Shown: positions 1-8,400, counted from the stretch's first letter. The stretch: 20,731 bases of DNA from G020353235 sp035528295 (GCA_035528295.1 DATKYY010000074.1:1-20731); one strand, 5' to 3'. Numbers and translations are program-made. The notes: a model not told the origin generated them from the sequence alone.

Positions 1-1256
1 TCGGGGAGCTTAATGCCGTCTCTTACCGCATCCTCATAGAGCTGAGAGCCGGGATAAGCCATGGCGGTATAGAAGTTAACGTATTCAAAGTTGAACTCCT
101 TGGCCATTTCCAGCGTTTGCTGCATCGTCTCCAGGCTATCTTCGGGCAGGCCGAAGATGAAGTTGGCGATGATATTGATTCCGGCGTTCTTGGTCATCTC
201 AATGGCTCTTCGGGTGGTATCCTCTCTCGTTTTCTTGCTCATCCCTTGGCGGACCTCTTCGCTGGCGGATTCAAAGCCGTAAGCAACCCAGTTAACGCCA
301 GCCTGCTTCATTTTCTTAAGCATTGTCTCGGTAACAGTGTCAACCCGGGCATAGCACCATATGTTTAAATCATAGCCACCCTGAATAATGAGGTCGCAGA
401 TACGGTTAACCCGGTCTTCCTGGATGGCAAATAGTTCATCGATAATCTTGAGGCTTTTTATGTTGTAGTTCTTTACCAGAAAGTCTATTTCAGTAACCAC
501 TTTTTCCGGACTGCGGAAGCGGATGCGGGGTTTATGGTTATAAAGGGCGTGGATATTGCAGTAATGGCAATTAAAGGGGCAGCCAATGCTGGTGTAGATA
601 ACCGCATAGGGCTGCCTTTGCGTCATATCGGCAAAGCAGTGCCAGTTGTGGGCGCGGTATTTGTCCATCGGCAGCAGGTCCCAGGCAGCAAAGGGTAGTT
701 CGTCGAGATTTATGAGTGTTGCCGGAGGGTTTGAGATTATGTTCCCATTCTGGCAGTAGCACAGGCCCGGAATTTCGCTATAGCCTCGTTCCGGAGCCGA
801 TTTGAGCGTCTCCAGAAGACGGAGGATGGTGAAGAAGCCTTCTCCCTGGCAGACAAAATCAGTAGCTTCCTCTTTGAGGGTTCGCTCGGGGAGGGCTGAA
901 GAGTGAAGACCGCTGAAGAACTTCCTGATTTGGGGGGCTTTTCGGTGCAGTGCCGTGGCCGCTTCACCGGCGGCGGTCATCTTGGGGGTGGAGGAGGCGG
1001 AAGGATTTGCCCCCAGCACCACAAACCCGGCCAGAAGGGGATTGTATTCCTGAATTCTTGCGGCGGTTTCTTCCGGGCTTAAGTTTTCTGCCTCAGCGTC
1101 AAGAATCCTTACTGAATAGCCATGCTCCCGGATGAAAGCAGCGGTCAGTGCACACCACAGGGGCGGCTCAATTCCAGCATAAGATGAGCCCAGTTCACCG
1201 TACATGCCAGCCCGCGCTCCGGGGTTGACCAATACCAGATCTATTCGTTGTGGCAA
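1..1256 (-). CDS. B12-binding-type radical SAM protein, C-terminus cut by the window edge
   Basis: The minus-strand frame is open from 1256 to the window edge (about 418 residues), so the C-terminus is missing. The N-terminal third resembles a cobalamin-binding Rossmann fold: it opens with a beta strand ending VNPG, and later has FFSGLHSSALP, close to the GGPHxSxxP pattern of B12-dependent radical SAM proteins. The radical SAM CxxxCxxC motif is C226-P-F-N-C230-H-Y-C233, followed by the expected barrel (KIIDELFA, YGFESASEEV, NFIFGLPED). Such proteins use a 4Fe-4S cluster and S-adenosylmethionine for methylations or rearrangements, often on lipids, hopanoids or natural products; the substrate cannot be read here. 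No ATG or GTG lies upstream in frame after a stop near 1325. The TTG at 1256-1254 is the only usual start codon, preceded by a weak purine-rich AAGAAAGAAG. The family call is firm; the start and the function are uncertain. Confidence 0.85.
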   Translation of the reverse strand, partial: MPQRIDLVLVNPGARAGMYGELGSSYAGIEPPLWCALTAAFIREHGYSVRILDAEAENLSPEETAARIQEYNPLLAGFVVLGANPSASSTPKMTAAGEAATALHRKAPQIRKFFSGLHSSALPERTLKEEATDFVCQGEGFFTILRLLETLKSAPERGYSEIPGLCYCQNGNIISNPPATLINLDELPFAAWDLLPMDKYRAHNWHCFADMTQRQPYAVIYTSIGCPFNCHYCNIHALYNHKPRIRFRSPEKVVTEIDFLVKNYNIKSLKIIDELFAIQEDRVNRICDLIIQGGYDLNIWCYARVDTVTETMLKKMKQAGVNWVAYGFESASEEVRQGMSKKTREDTTRRAIEMTKNAGINIIANFIFGLPEDSLETMQQTLEMAKEFNFEYVNFYTAMAYPGSQLYEDAVRDGIKLP

Positions 1257-1684
1257 AGTAAAGGCTTCTTTCTTACTTACGATTATTAATATATTAATAT
1301 TATCTTTAGACGTGATGTCCTGTCAAGAAAATTGCCAGCTGTCAATTATATAGCTTTGTGTCAAATGTCAAAAAGCAAATGATATAGGATTAGTGAAATA
1401 TAATAGCCCATATAGTGCCAATTGTCAATACCCTAAAAGATTCAACAAGAAAAATAGCTGTTTTGTTACCTTGAAATAGATTATGTGTTGCTTTTTCCGA
1501 TACTCAGTGCTAATCTGTTGACACCCGGCCCATAGACTGGAAAAATTAAAATTCGGGCAGCCGATGACCACCTGAATAGTATAAAAAATAAGGAGGCAAG
1601 CGGCCTCCGCCACACCCCACCCCCCAAGAAATAGTTTTTAGCCTATGATATACTCAAGCCTATAAACTCGGTAAAATATAGCCT
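1257..1684. other. AT-rich intergenic gap with repeated TTGACA boxes
   Basis: This 428-bp gap has no convincing gene. A short minus-strand ORF at 1425-1613 lacks a clear ribosome binding site and looks like chance. The notable content is five copies of TGTCAA (TTGACA on the minus strand) at 1321, 1340, 1359, 1366 and 1423. Two of them can serve as -35 boxes for the radical SAM gene. Confidence 0.5.
1299..1326 (-). promoter_or_regulatory. Sigma70-type promoter for the radical SAM gene
   Basis: On the minus strand TTGACA (1326-1321) is followed after 16 bp by GATAAT (1304-1299). This puts the start of transcription near 1292, about 36 nt before the TTG start codon. A second possible promoter just upstream pairs TTGACA (1371-1366) with TATAAT (1350-1345), but its 15-bp spacer is short. 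Confidence 0.5.
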
Positions 1685-1828
1685 ATGGCGAATTTACTTT
1701 TAGCCGCTTTTGGCATTATTGGTTTACTCGGTATCATAGTGCTTATCAGGTCACTGCCCCTGAAAGTCCTCCTGGCTTTTGGCTGGCTTTTTATCTGGCT
1801 CTGGATTTATGTCACTTTCGTTGCTTAA
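1685..1828 (+). CDS. Small two-helix membrane protein, unknown function
   Basis: This 47-residue ORF starts at ATG 1685 and ends at TAA 1826-1828. It reads as two hydrophobic segments, roughly residues 3-21 and 27-46, separated by a short basic turn (RSLPLK), which suggests a small hairpin membrane protein with its loop on the positive side. Tryptophans cluster in the second helix. No clear Shine-Dalgarno sequence precedes the ATG, which is the main argument against it. It lies 75 bp upstream of another small gene on the same strand. I do not recognise the family. Confidence 0.4.
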   Translation: MANLLLAAFGIIGLLGIIVLIRSLPLKVLLAFGWLFIWLWIYVTFVA

Positions 1829-1903
1829 TTCCCGCCTGTTTCAAACCCGAAGGTTTTAATAAGAACATTATTAATAAACACTTTGCATAATGGGAGGTAT
1901 ATT

Positions 1904-2104
1904 ATGGCAACAACCGTCGCCGAAGTAGCCCAGGCTCTAGCCCTTGCCTATTTAAATCATGGCACTCTCGTCGGCAATATCATCCCACCAGGGGTCCACA
2001 AAGGGGACACTTCAACGATAGGTATAAAACTTGGCGAGCTGTATGTGGCTATCTATAAGGAAATAGAAGGCAAAGTCAAACTTTCAGATGAAGAGTCAAG
2101 TTAA
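1904..2104 (+). CDS. Conserved-looking small hypothetical protein
   Basis: A 66-residue protein beginning MATTVAEVAQ. ATG 1904 was chosen over ATG 1883 because a strong GGGAGG (1892-1897) sits 6 bp before it. The sequence is soluble and mildly acidic, with predicted helices at residues 3-18 (AEVAQALALAYL) and in the C-terminal half (KLGELYVAIYKEIEGKV), separated by a Gly/Pro-rich segment (NIIPPGVHKGD). The IKLGELYVAIYKEI stretch has aromatic and charged residues in helical spacing. No catalytic motif, metal site, signal peptide or membrane segment is visible. The good ribosome binding site and codon use suggest a real gene; its function is unknown. Confidence 0.6.
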   Translation: MATTVAEVAQALALAYLNHGTLVGNIIPPGVHKGDTSTIGIKLGELYVAIYKEIEGKVKLSDEESS

Positions 2105-2142
2105 GTATTCCCTAAACTATTAATTCCAGCTCTTTTAATTTA

Positions 2143-2235
2143 TTAGCGCCTTCTCTCCCGCCGGGTTTTGTCCAGGACTCGCCTGTGGTGCTTTTTGCTC
2201 ATCTTCTTTTTCCGCCACTTTTTGACACTGCCCAT
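2143..2235 (-). CDS. 30-residue bS22-like (AURKAIP1/COX24-type) ribosomal protein
   Basis: The minus strand encodes a very basic 30-residue peptide starting MGSVKKWRKKKM and ending TRRERRR, with ATG at 2235-2233 and TAA at 2145-2143. Its pattern (MGSV, a K/R block, MSKK-H-H-R, a leucine, K-TR, R-R-R) closely follows the short bacterial proteins of the AURKAIP1/COX24 family, such as mycobacterial bS22, a small subunit protein that binds the 30S head-body region. The match is from memory of those sequences. An AGGTGG lies about 10 nt upstream of the start, and a TATAAT at 2293-2288 could be its -10 box, though no good -35 was found. The gene is monocistronic and is easily missed because of its size. 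Confidence 0.7.
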   Translation of the reverse strand: MGSVKKWRKKKMSKKHHRRVLDKTRRERRR

Positions 2236-2426
2236 ACCGCTCAAACCACCTGGCGGATATCGCTAGCGCCGTCAATTAATTTTACCAATTATAACACGGA
2301 TAACACGCCGCCGGGTTTATTTAACCAGCCAATTATTCCCTATCCCCGACTATCGGCTTATCAGGAGTATTTTAGTATGCTAGTATTATAACGCCGATAA
2401 TTGTTACAGGTGAGAGAGGCCGAAAT

Positions 2427-2873
2427 ATGGCTCATGAAGGTGCCGTATACCACTATAAATTAGTCGATAATGAAAGCGAGCTAAAAGACGCCTTCCGGAT
2501 AAGAAGACAGGTATTTATTACCGAGCAGCACATCCCGCCCAATTTAGAATACGACGAAGAGGACCGGACCGCGCTTCATATGCTTGCCAAGGACGGGGGG
2601 AAAGCCATCGGCACCGCCAGAGTGCTATTTTTGAGTAATAACCAGGCTAAACTGGAGAGACTGGCGGTACTAAAATCGTTCCGGGGGCGGGGAATTGGGA
2701 GCGAAATCATTTCCTTTCTGGAGAAGGAATTAAAAAACCAGGGCGTCGAAAAAGTAATTCTACACGCCCAGTGCCGGGCAATTGCCTTCTACAAATCGTG
2801 TGGCTACCAGGAAACGGGCACGCCCTTCTGGGAGGTCGGCATTAAACACATCAAGATGCAGAAGCAACTCTGA
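2427..2873 (+). CDS. GNAT-family N-acetyltransferase, ElaA/YjcF-like
   Basis: A 148-residue protein of normal length for a single GNAT domain. It transfers an acetyl group from acetyl-CoA to an amine; the acceptor is not predictable. The N-terminal RIRRQVFITEQHIPP segment followed by EYDEED matches the ElaA/YjcF subgroup, where a V-F-x-x-E-Q motif precedes an acidic turn. Motif A, which binds the pyrophosphate of CoA, is LAVLKSFRGRGIGSEI at about residues 85-100. Motif B follows, with the usual AIAFYKSCGYQE near residues 115-127. A GAGAGG sequence lies about 9 nt upstream of ATG 2427. It converges on the permease gene, with 23 bp between the stop codons. Confidence 0.88.
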   Translation: MAHEGAVYHYKLVDNESELKDAFRIRRQVFITEQHIPPNLEYDEEDRTALHMLAKDGGKAIGTARVLFLSNNQAKLERLAVLKSFRGRGIGSEIISFLEKELKNQGVEKVILHAQCRAIAFYKSCGYQETGTPFWEVGIKHIKMQKQL

Positions 2874-2888
2874 CCCGTTGCCGGTTAG

Positions 2889-2908
2889 CCCAGCAACTAA
2901 AAGCTGGG
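2889..2908. terminator. Possible short hairpin between convergent genes
   Basis: CCCAGC (2889-2894) and GCTGGG (2903-2908) can form a 6-bp stem with an 8-nt loop, overlapping the stop codon of the permease gene. Neither side has a proper T-run, so it is a weak candidate for a shared terminator. Confidence 0.2.
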
Positions 2909-3757
2909 GCGTCTGGTGGAATTTACCCTACCAAAGGACTGCCCGATTCGGTCAATCATTATGGCGAGGATAACAATACCAACGCCCGCCAGAAAGCCGC
3001 GTCCCACATCAAGCCGCTCAATACCACGGAGAACCTCAAGACCAAGTCCAGAGGCACCAATCATGGAGGCAATAACCACCATAGCCAACGCCATCATTAT
3101 CGTCTGGTTGATGCCAGCCATAATGCTGGGGCGAGCCAGCGGCAGCTGTATCTTGAACAGGAGCTGCATGCCGGTGCTGCCAAAGGCTTTGCCTGCCTCC
3201 ACTATTTCCCGGGGTACCTGACGGATACCCAGGTTGGTAAGACGAATGCAGGGTGGCACGGCGTAGATAACGGTAGCCACCACCGCGGGCACCTTGCCCA
3301 AACCGAAGAAGAACACTGCCGGGATGAGATAGACAAAGCTGGGCATGGTCTGCATACCATCCAGAATGGGACGCATTATGGATTCAAAGCGGTCATTCTT
3401 GGCGCCCAGAATGCCCAGTGGAATACCGATTACTACCGAGACCGCAACCGCGGTGACGATTATGGCCATGGTGGTCATGGTGTGGTCCCAGAGCCCCATC
3501 ACCCCGATGAACACCATACCAAATAAGGAGACCAGGGCTATCTTGTAGCCAGCAAACCTCCAGGCGGTACCTACCAGGATAATTATCATCAGCCACCAGG
3601 GTATCCACCACAGGAAGTGCTCAATCTGTACCAGGGGTTCTCTAATAACTATGGTAATGACGTTAAAGAAATCAGCCAGGTTAATCGTCAACCATTCCAC
3701 TGCGGTGTTAATCCAGTCACCCAAGGGGATAACAACTAGCTCCGGGAAATCAAACAT
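2897..3757 (-). CDS. Glycine betaine/proline-type ABC transporter permease (ProW/OpuAB family)
   Basis: A 286-residue inner-membrane permease that would carry quaternary amines such as glycine betaine, choline or proline betaine. It has an N-terminal amphipathic stretch, then about six membrane segments (roughly residues 52-70, 72-90, 95-117, 140-175, 217-240 and 256-272). The EAA loop that docks the ATPase is E188-AGKAFGST, ending in QLPLARPSI. The block DGMQTMPSFVYLIPAVFFFGLG is typical of ProW/OpuAB. The ATG at 3757 has a GGGAGGA sequence about 9 nt upstream. It follows the binding-protein gene by 115 bp on the same strand, and the pair forms a likely operon. No ATP-binding subunit is encoded next to it, which is unusual for this family. 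Confidence 0.92.
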   Translation of the reverse strand: MFDFPELVVIPLGDWINTAVEWLTINLADFFNVITIVIREPLVQIEHFLWWIPWWLMIIILVGTAWRFAGYKIALVSLFGMVFIGVMGLWDHTMTTMAIIVTAVAVSVVIGIPLGILGAKNDRFESIMRPILDGMQTMPSFVYLIPAVFFFGLGKVPAVVATVIYAVPPCIRLTNLGIRQVPREIVEAGKAFGSTGMQLLFKIQLPLARPSIMAGINQTIMMALAMVVIASMIGASGLGLEVLRGIERLDVGRGFLAGVGIVILAIMIDRIGQSFGRVNSTRRPSF

Positions 3758-3786
3758 GGCTCATTTCCTCCCTAACTAAATCTACA

Positions 3787-3835
3787 GATATCCCCGCTTT
3801 ACCTGAAAAGAGGACGACAGTAAAGCGGGGATATC
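3787..3835. repeat. Perfect 15-bp inverted repeat between binding-protein and permease genes
   Basis: GATATCCCCGCTTTA (3787-3801) is exactly repeated in inverse as TAAAGCGGGGATATC (3821-3835) around a 19-nt loop. In the mRNA this forms a stable stem just after the binding-protein stop codon. It lacks a T-run, so it would more likely protect the upstream message from 3' exonucleases or cause partial termination than stop transcription fully. Such elements often raise binding-protein levels over permease. A degenerate mobile element end is a less likely alternative. Confidence 0.7.
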
Positions 3836-3872
3836 AACCTCACACCTTATTCCATTTACCTGCTCAGCACCC

Positions 3873-4907
3873 TTATTCAGCACCCTGGGGTGCTACTACG
3901 CCGCTGGCTATCGCCTCTTTCACCTTCTGGGCGACATCATCGGGGACGAACTTGGTCCACACTTCCTCCCTCTCTTTAATGAACCAGACGGCAGCATCAA
4001 ACGGTTCGCCGCTGGTCTCATCCATATAGGCCAGAACCTCATCAAGGACCGCCGTACTCATCTTCCACTTCTTAAACATCTCAGCCACTTCCGGCGCCTT
4101 GCTCGGGAAGTCCTTGTGCGCCACTATTAAAAGGTCGACAGATGGCCAGGCACAGCCATAGTTCTCCTCCCACACCGCCTCGTCATAGGGAGGCTCTTCC
4201 AGTTGCGTCAGGTCGTATTTACCGGCAATCCAAGTGGGACCCCACAGATAGCCTAACCACGGCTCGCCTCTCTCATAAGCACGCGACAGGCTAGCAAAGA
4301 GGCCCTCCTGGCTACCCGTATTGATCACGTCATAGTCGTCGTCAAGGCCATAGGTTACAACCTGATCTACGGTGATTATCTCGCATTCCCAGCCAGGCGG
4401 ACCATTCATGATACTGCCTTTGCTTCGGTTCTCCGGGTTCTGGAAGAGCTCCTTGTATTCTGGCTTCTCAAGGTCGAAGACACTCTTCAAGTTCGGCGCC
4501 AAAGGCTCAATGCCGCGCTCCGGGTCACCCTTGATGACATAGGTGGGCACGTTAAACCCGCTCTGCCAGTTATCATTGTTCAGAATACCCAGATCGACGA
4601 TATCCCCAGCCGCCATGGCCGTATCATACGCCTCCTGCTGGTTTTGCAGCCAGACCTCTATAACCACATCAAGCTCACCCGTGCGCAATCCCTGAAATAG
4701 GGCTATGGTCTTTCCCGGGACTAGCTCAACCGGGTAGCCATACCCCTCCTCTATGATTATCTTAGCCACCTGAGATTGGAAACGAGCGCTGCCCCAGTTG
4801 AGGTCAGAAATCTTAATCAGCCCCTTTTCTTTCGGTTGGGCACAGCCGCCTACGCTCATGCTCAGCACGAGTATTAGCATCAACAGAACAAGTAAGATTT
4901 TTTTCAT
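3873..4907 (-). CDS. Glycine betaine/choline-type substrate-binding lipoprotein (OpuAC/ProX family)
   Basis: A 344-residue extracellular solute-binding protein. Residues 1-21 are a lipoprotein signal (MKK, a leucine-rich core, then SVGG before C22), so the mature protein is tethered to the membrane by a lipid on C22. The body matches the OpuAC domain: KISDLNWGSARFQSQV near the start, WLQNQQEAYDTA, then GPPGWECE and a C-terminal EVWTKFVPDDV. Tryptophans that could build a cation-binding aromatic cage are seen in LNWG, EVWL, PGWECE, WGPTW and CAWPS, but the exact ligands cannot be assigned. The ATG at 4907 follows an excellent AGGGGGG. The gene leads the permease operon and is preceded by a promoter at 5127-5155 and a long structured leader. 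The substrate may be glycine betaine or a related quaternary amine. Confidence 0.9.
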   Translation of the reverse strand: MKKILLVLLMLILVLSMSVGGCAQPKEKGLIKISDLNWGSARFQSQVAKIIIEEGYGYPVELVPGKTIALFQGLRTGELDVVIEVWLQNQQEAYDTAMAAGDIVDLGILNNDNWQSGFNVPTYVIKGDPERGIEPLAPNLKSVFDLEKPEYKELFQNPENRSKGSIMNGPPGWECEIITVDQVVTYGLDDDYDVINTGSQEGLFASLSRAYERGEPWLGYLWGPTWIAGKYDLTQLEEPPYDEAVWEENYGCAWPSVDLLIVAHKDFPSKAPEVAEMFKKWKMSTAVLDEVLAYMDETSGEPFDAAVWFIKEREEVWTKFVPDDVAQKVKEAIASGVVAPQGAE

Positions 4908-5119
4908 ACGATTCCCCCCTTCTTAGTAGTGGTTTTAACCTGAAGCTAGTGGTATCCGTCAGGTCTCTCCACTAATGCCGGCGTAAGATGTCAGCGTAAC
5001 TGGTGTGCCGCCCCCTGCCGCCAGTTGCCGGCACTGCTGAGGTGAGGTGTCTTGTGAGGTGACCGGAAATTCTCGGTTGGCTCTCTTGCTTGCTTTGATT
5101 GGCATACTACCTTTCGCGG
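4908..5119 (-). promoter_or_regulatory. Long structured 5' leader of the transporter operon, possible cis-regulatory RNA
   Basis: About 210 nt separate the predicted transcription start from the binding-protein ATG. On the minus strand the leader can fold a stem of GCCGGCA/TGCCGGC (5027-5033 with 4976-4982) around an adjoining CCAGTT/AACTGG hairpin (5021-5026 with 4998-5003). Nearer the gene, a single TAGTGG (4974-4969, minus strand) can pair with either of two CCACTA copies (4952-4947 or 4932-4927), the kind of choice used by switches. The Shine-Dalgarno sequence lies just beyond the second copy. I compared it by eye with c-di-AMP (ydaO), guanidine, glycine, TPP, SAM and T-box patterns and saw no match, so no riboswitch class is claimed. 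Confidence 0.35.
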
Positions 5120-5126
5120 CTATTGC

Positions 5127-5155
5127 AATTTAACAAACCAGAACTGCCAAGTCAA
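5127..5155 (-). promoter_or_regulatory. Sigma70-type promoter for the transporter operon
   Basis: On the minus strand TTGACT (5155-5150) and TAAATT (5132-5127) are 17 bp apart, the ideal spacing. Transcription would start near 5119-5120 and run through the structured leader into the binding-protein gene. Confidence 0.55.
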
Positions 5156-5422
5156 AGCGGTTGATTAAGAAAATGACCGCTATAATTTGTATTAAGTAGA
5201 AAAGATATACATTGAGGAAGCTTTCCTGTTCCTATACTGGCAACAGTATTCCTACACCCTCCCAAATACTCGTGTATTCTTCCGAAATCAAGGCTGGCTA
5301 CCAATTTTTAAAGATACTATAACTTTGTTATAATGAAACTTGACGGCTTAAGCAAAGATTAGTATCTTAATCCCTACCCGTTTTATCCCGATAAAAGGCG
5401 AGGACAGAAGAGGGGGCTAAAA
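5156..5422 (+). promoter_or_regulatory. Upstream region of the FAD/Fe-S gene: -10 boxes and small hairpins
   Basis: Two TATAAT boxes face the downstream gene, at 5181-5186 and 5329-5334. Neither has a strong -35 at the right distance; the second is preceded at 17 bp only by TTTTAA. If the first is used, the leader holds a 6-bp hairpin with a GCAA tetraloop (ATACTG/CAGTAT, 5234-5249) and an AGGAA/TTCCT stem just before it. The remainder of the divergent 515-bp gap belongs to the transporter operon leader. Promoter assignment is tentative. Confidence 0.35.
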
Positions 5423-8400
5423 GTGGCTAAGTTAAATTCTCAACAGCGGGCGTATCTGGAACAGAAATTCGGCAACCGCGTCTCCTTTCATAAGACAGAA
5501 AGAAAACTCTACAGTCACGACGTTGCGGCCATGCCCAGCCTTATCAAGCCGCTCATCGGCAACACCACGCCTGATGCCGTAGTTCAGCCGCAAACCGAAG
5601 CAGAGCTGGTCAAGCTGGTGCGCTGGGCTACCGAACAGAAAGTGCCGCTGACCCCAAGGGGCAAGGCAACAACGGGCTACGGTGGTGTGCTCCCCATCAA
5701 AAAGGGGGTGGTAATAGATTTCTACCAGATGAGCCAGGTCAGCCACATTGATGCCAAAGCCATGACCGCCACGGCACAGGCGGGGGTGGTCTGGGAGAAG
5801 CTGGACAAAGAATTACAGAAGCGCGGCTTGACCCTGCGGCTTTATCCCACCAGCTACCCGGCGGCTACTGTTGGCGGCTGGCTGGCCCAGGGGGGAACCG
5901 GCATCGGCTCGTTTGAATTCGGCTGGTTTCAGGACAATGTGGTCAGTGCCCGCGTGGTATTGCCCGATGGCAAGGTCCAGGAATTCAGCGGGGCAGATCT
6001 TGACCTGATTTCCGGTGCCGAGGGCATTACCGGCCTCATCAGCGAGGTGACGCTACGCGTCCAGCCCCTGGAGGATATGAAGATAATAGCTATCGGCTGC
6101 CCCGACCCCCACGACCTGCAACAGCTGGCACAGGCCATCATTGACCAGAAACTGCCCATCTGGTCACTAATTTTTATCAACCCGCGCATGGCTGAACTCA
6201 AGAACAAGGCGCCACTGATGGAACACTACGGCCACCCGGTTGAGAAACACGTGCTGCTGCCGGCGTCGTATATCCTCACCCTCGCCTTCCGCCCGAAGGA
6301 TGAAAAGGCGGTCATGGCTAAACTCCCCCAGATTATGAAGCCCTGCCAGGCAGAGCTGCTCAGTGACAAGATTGCCCAACACGAATGGGAGAACCGCTTC
6401 AAGCTGATGATTGTCAAACGCCTGGGGCCGAGCCTGATACCGGCCGAAGCGGTGGTCCCCCTGGCCAGTCTGGGCAATATGATGGCCGAGGTAGAGCGCA
6501 AGGTAAACCAGCCCATAGTAAAGGAAGGTGTCATCATCCGGAAAAGCCAGAACGGCCAGCCGGAGGTGGTCATTCTGGGGTTTATCCCCGGCGACCAGCG
6601 CAAGTTCGGCTACAACTTCGTCTTTCCGCTGTCGCTGAGCGTCATGAAAATCGCCGAGAAGCACGGCGGGCGTGCCTATTCCACCGGGCTCTATTTCGCC
6701 CGGAAAGCACCACAGGTATTTGGCAAGGAAAGGCTTACCCGCCTCAAGGCATTCAAGAAAAAGGTAGACCGCCAGGCGATTCTGAATCCGGGTAAGGTTA
6801 TCGGTGGCGGTGTACTGAGCCTGGCCACATACCTGGCCCAGTTGTTTGAGCCCCTGCTCCGGCCTTTCGGCAATCAGGTTATTACCCACATCGGGGAAAG
6901 GCCGACCAAACCGGTGCGCAATATTCCTCCCGATGTCGTCTGGTACGCCTACGGCTGCTCCCAGTGCGGCTACTGCATCGATGAATGCGACCAGTTCTAC
7001 GGCCGAAAATGGGAGAGCCAGAGCCCGAGAGGCAAGTGGTACTGGCTACGGGAGTATATTGAGGGCAGAGAAAACTGGGACCAGTTCATGGTGGATACTA
7101 TTCTGGTCTGCACCACCTGTGAACTGTGCAACCTGCGCTGCTCGGCAGCGCTACCCATTGAGCCATCGTGGATGAAGCTGCGCGGTCAGCTGATCACCGA
7201 CGAGAAGAGGATGACCTTCCCGCCTTTTGAGATGATGGCTGCCTCGCTACGTAAAGAGGGTGATATCTGGGCGGCTTACCGCAAAGACCGCACCGCCTGG
7301 TTCCCCGAAGACCTGAAGGCAAAGCACGGCCCGTCGCATAAGGCGAAGGTAGCCTACTTTGCCGGCTGTACCGCCAGCCATGTGGAAAATGACATCGCTA
7401 TGGCTGCGGTCAGACTGCTTGATGCCGCCGGCGTTGACTTCACCTATATCGGGGAGAAGGAAAACTGCTGCGGGACACCAATGCTCGTCTGCGGCAAATG
7501 GGATGTCTTTGAAGAGACGCTCCGGTCAAATATCCAGAATATGAAGGACGCCGGTGTTGATACCGTGGTTACCTCCTGCCCGGCGTGTGACATGATGTGG
7601 CGCCAGGTTTACCCGGTATGGACGGAAAAGCTGGGCATAGATTACCCCATCACCGCCAAGCACTACAGTGAGGTAGTCACCGAGAAAATCAAGAGCGGGG
7701 AATTCAAGTTCCCCGATACCGGGCAGAAGACGACGGTAACCCTGCATGACTCTTGCCATATCGGGCGGGTGTCAAGCGTGTATGATGCCCCCCGCGACCT
7801 GATTAAAGCCATCCCCGGGGTAAAACTGGTCGAAATGGAACACAACCGCGAATGGGCACACTGCTGCGGCAGCGTGCTCACTCTCATCAAGGACCCGCCG
7901 GTCGCCGCCGATATTGGCAAGTTCCGCATGGATGAAGCCATAGCGACCGGCGCCCAGAAGCTGCTGGCGCTGTGTCCCTGCTGTGAGTTCCAGTTCCGGG
8001 TCACCGCTAAAAAGAAGCAACTGCCCATCGAGACGGTAGACCTGGCCCGTTTCGCCACTTCAGTCCTCGGTTATGACTTCCCCGACCCCAACCCCGAGGT
8101 GCAGAAGCAATGGGCCGTCTTTGAAGCCATGATTGCGCTGATGACGCCCCAGGGCTTTGCCGAGTTGATGGGTAGCATGTGGCCCGAGTTGATTGATGCC
8201 ATGCCTTTCGGTATGGGCAAGATGATGCGGGCCATGGGCAGGATTCCGGGGGTATTAAATCTAATGAAGCCGATGTTCCCCATTCTGTTCCCCCGACTGC
8301 TGCCGATGATGATGCCCAAGGTCATGCCGGTAATGCTGAAGCGGGTGGCGGAGCGCATACCGATGCCCGATTACATGCGGGAACAGATGCCGGAGTTAAT

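Noticed and set aside
1425..1613. 62-residue minus-strand ORF
   Set aside because: No ribosome binding site, low-complexity composition and no plausible domain; it lies in an AT-rich gap.
2185..2391. 68-residue plus-strand ORF
   Set aside because: It is antisense to the bS22-like gene and has an unlikely composition (many Pro, Thr, Asn) with no upstream Shine-Dalgarno sequence.
4908..5119. Known riboswitch (ydaO c-di-AMP, glycine, guanidine) or T-box before the transporter operon
   Set aside because: The conserved sequence blocks of those classes were not found by eye. Only an unclassified structured leader is claimed.
6167..6889. 240-residue minus-strand ORF inside the FAD/Fe-S gene
   Set aside because: A long shadow frame caused by codon bias in the opposite gene, which has clear motifs across this region.
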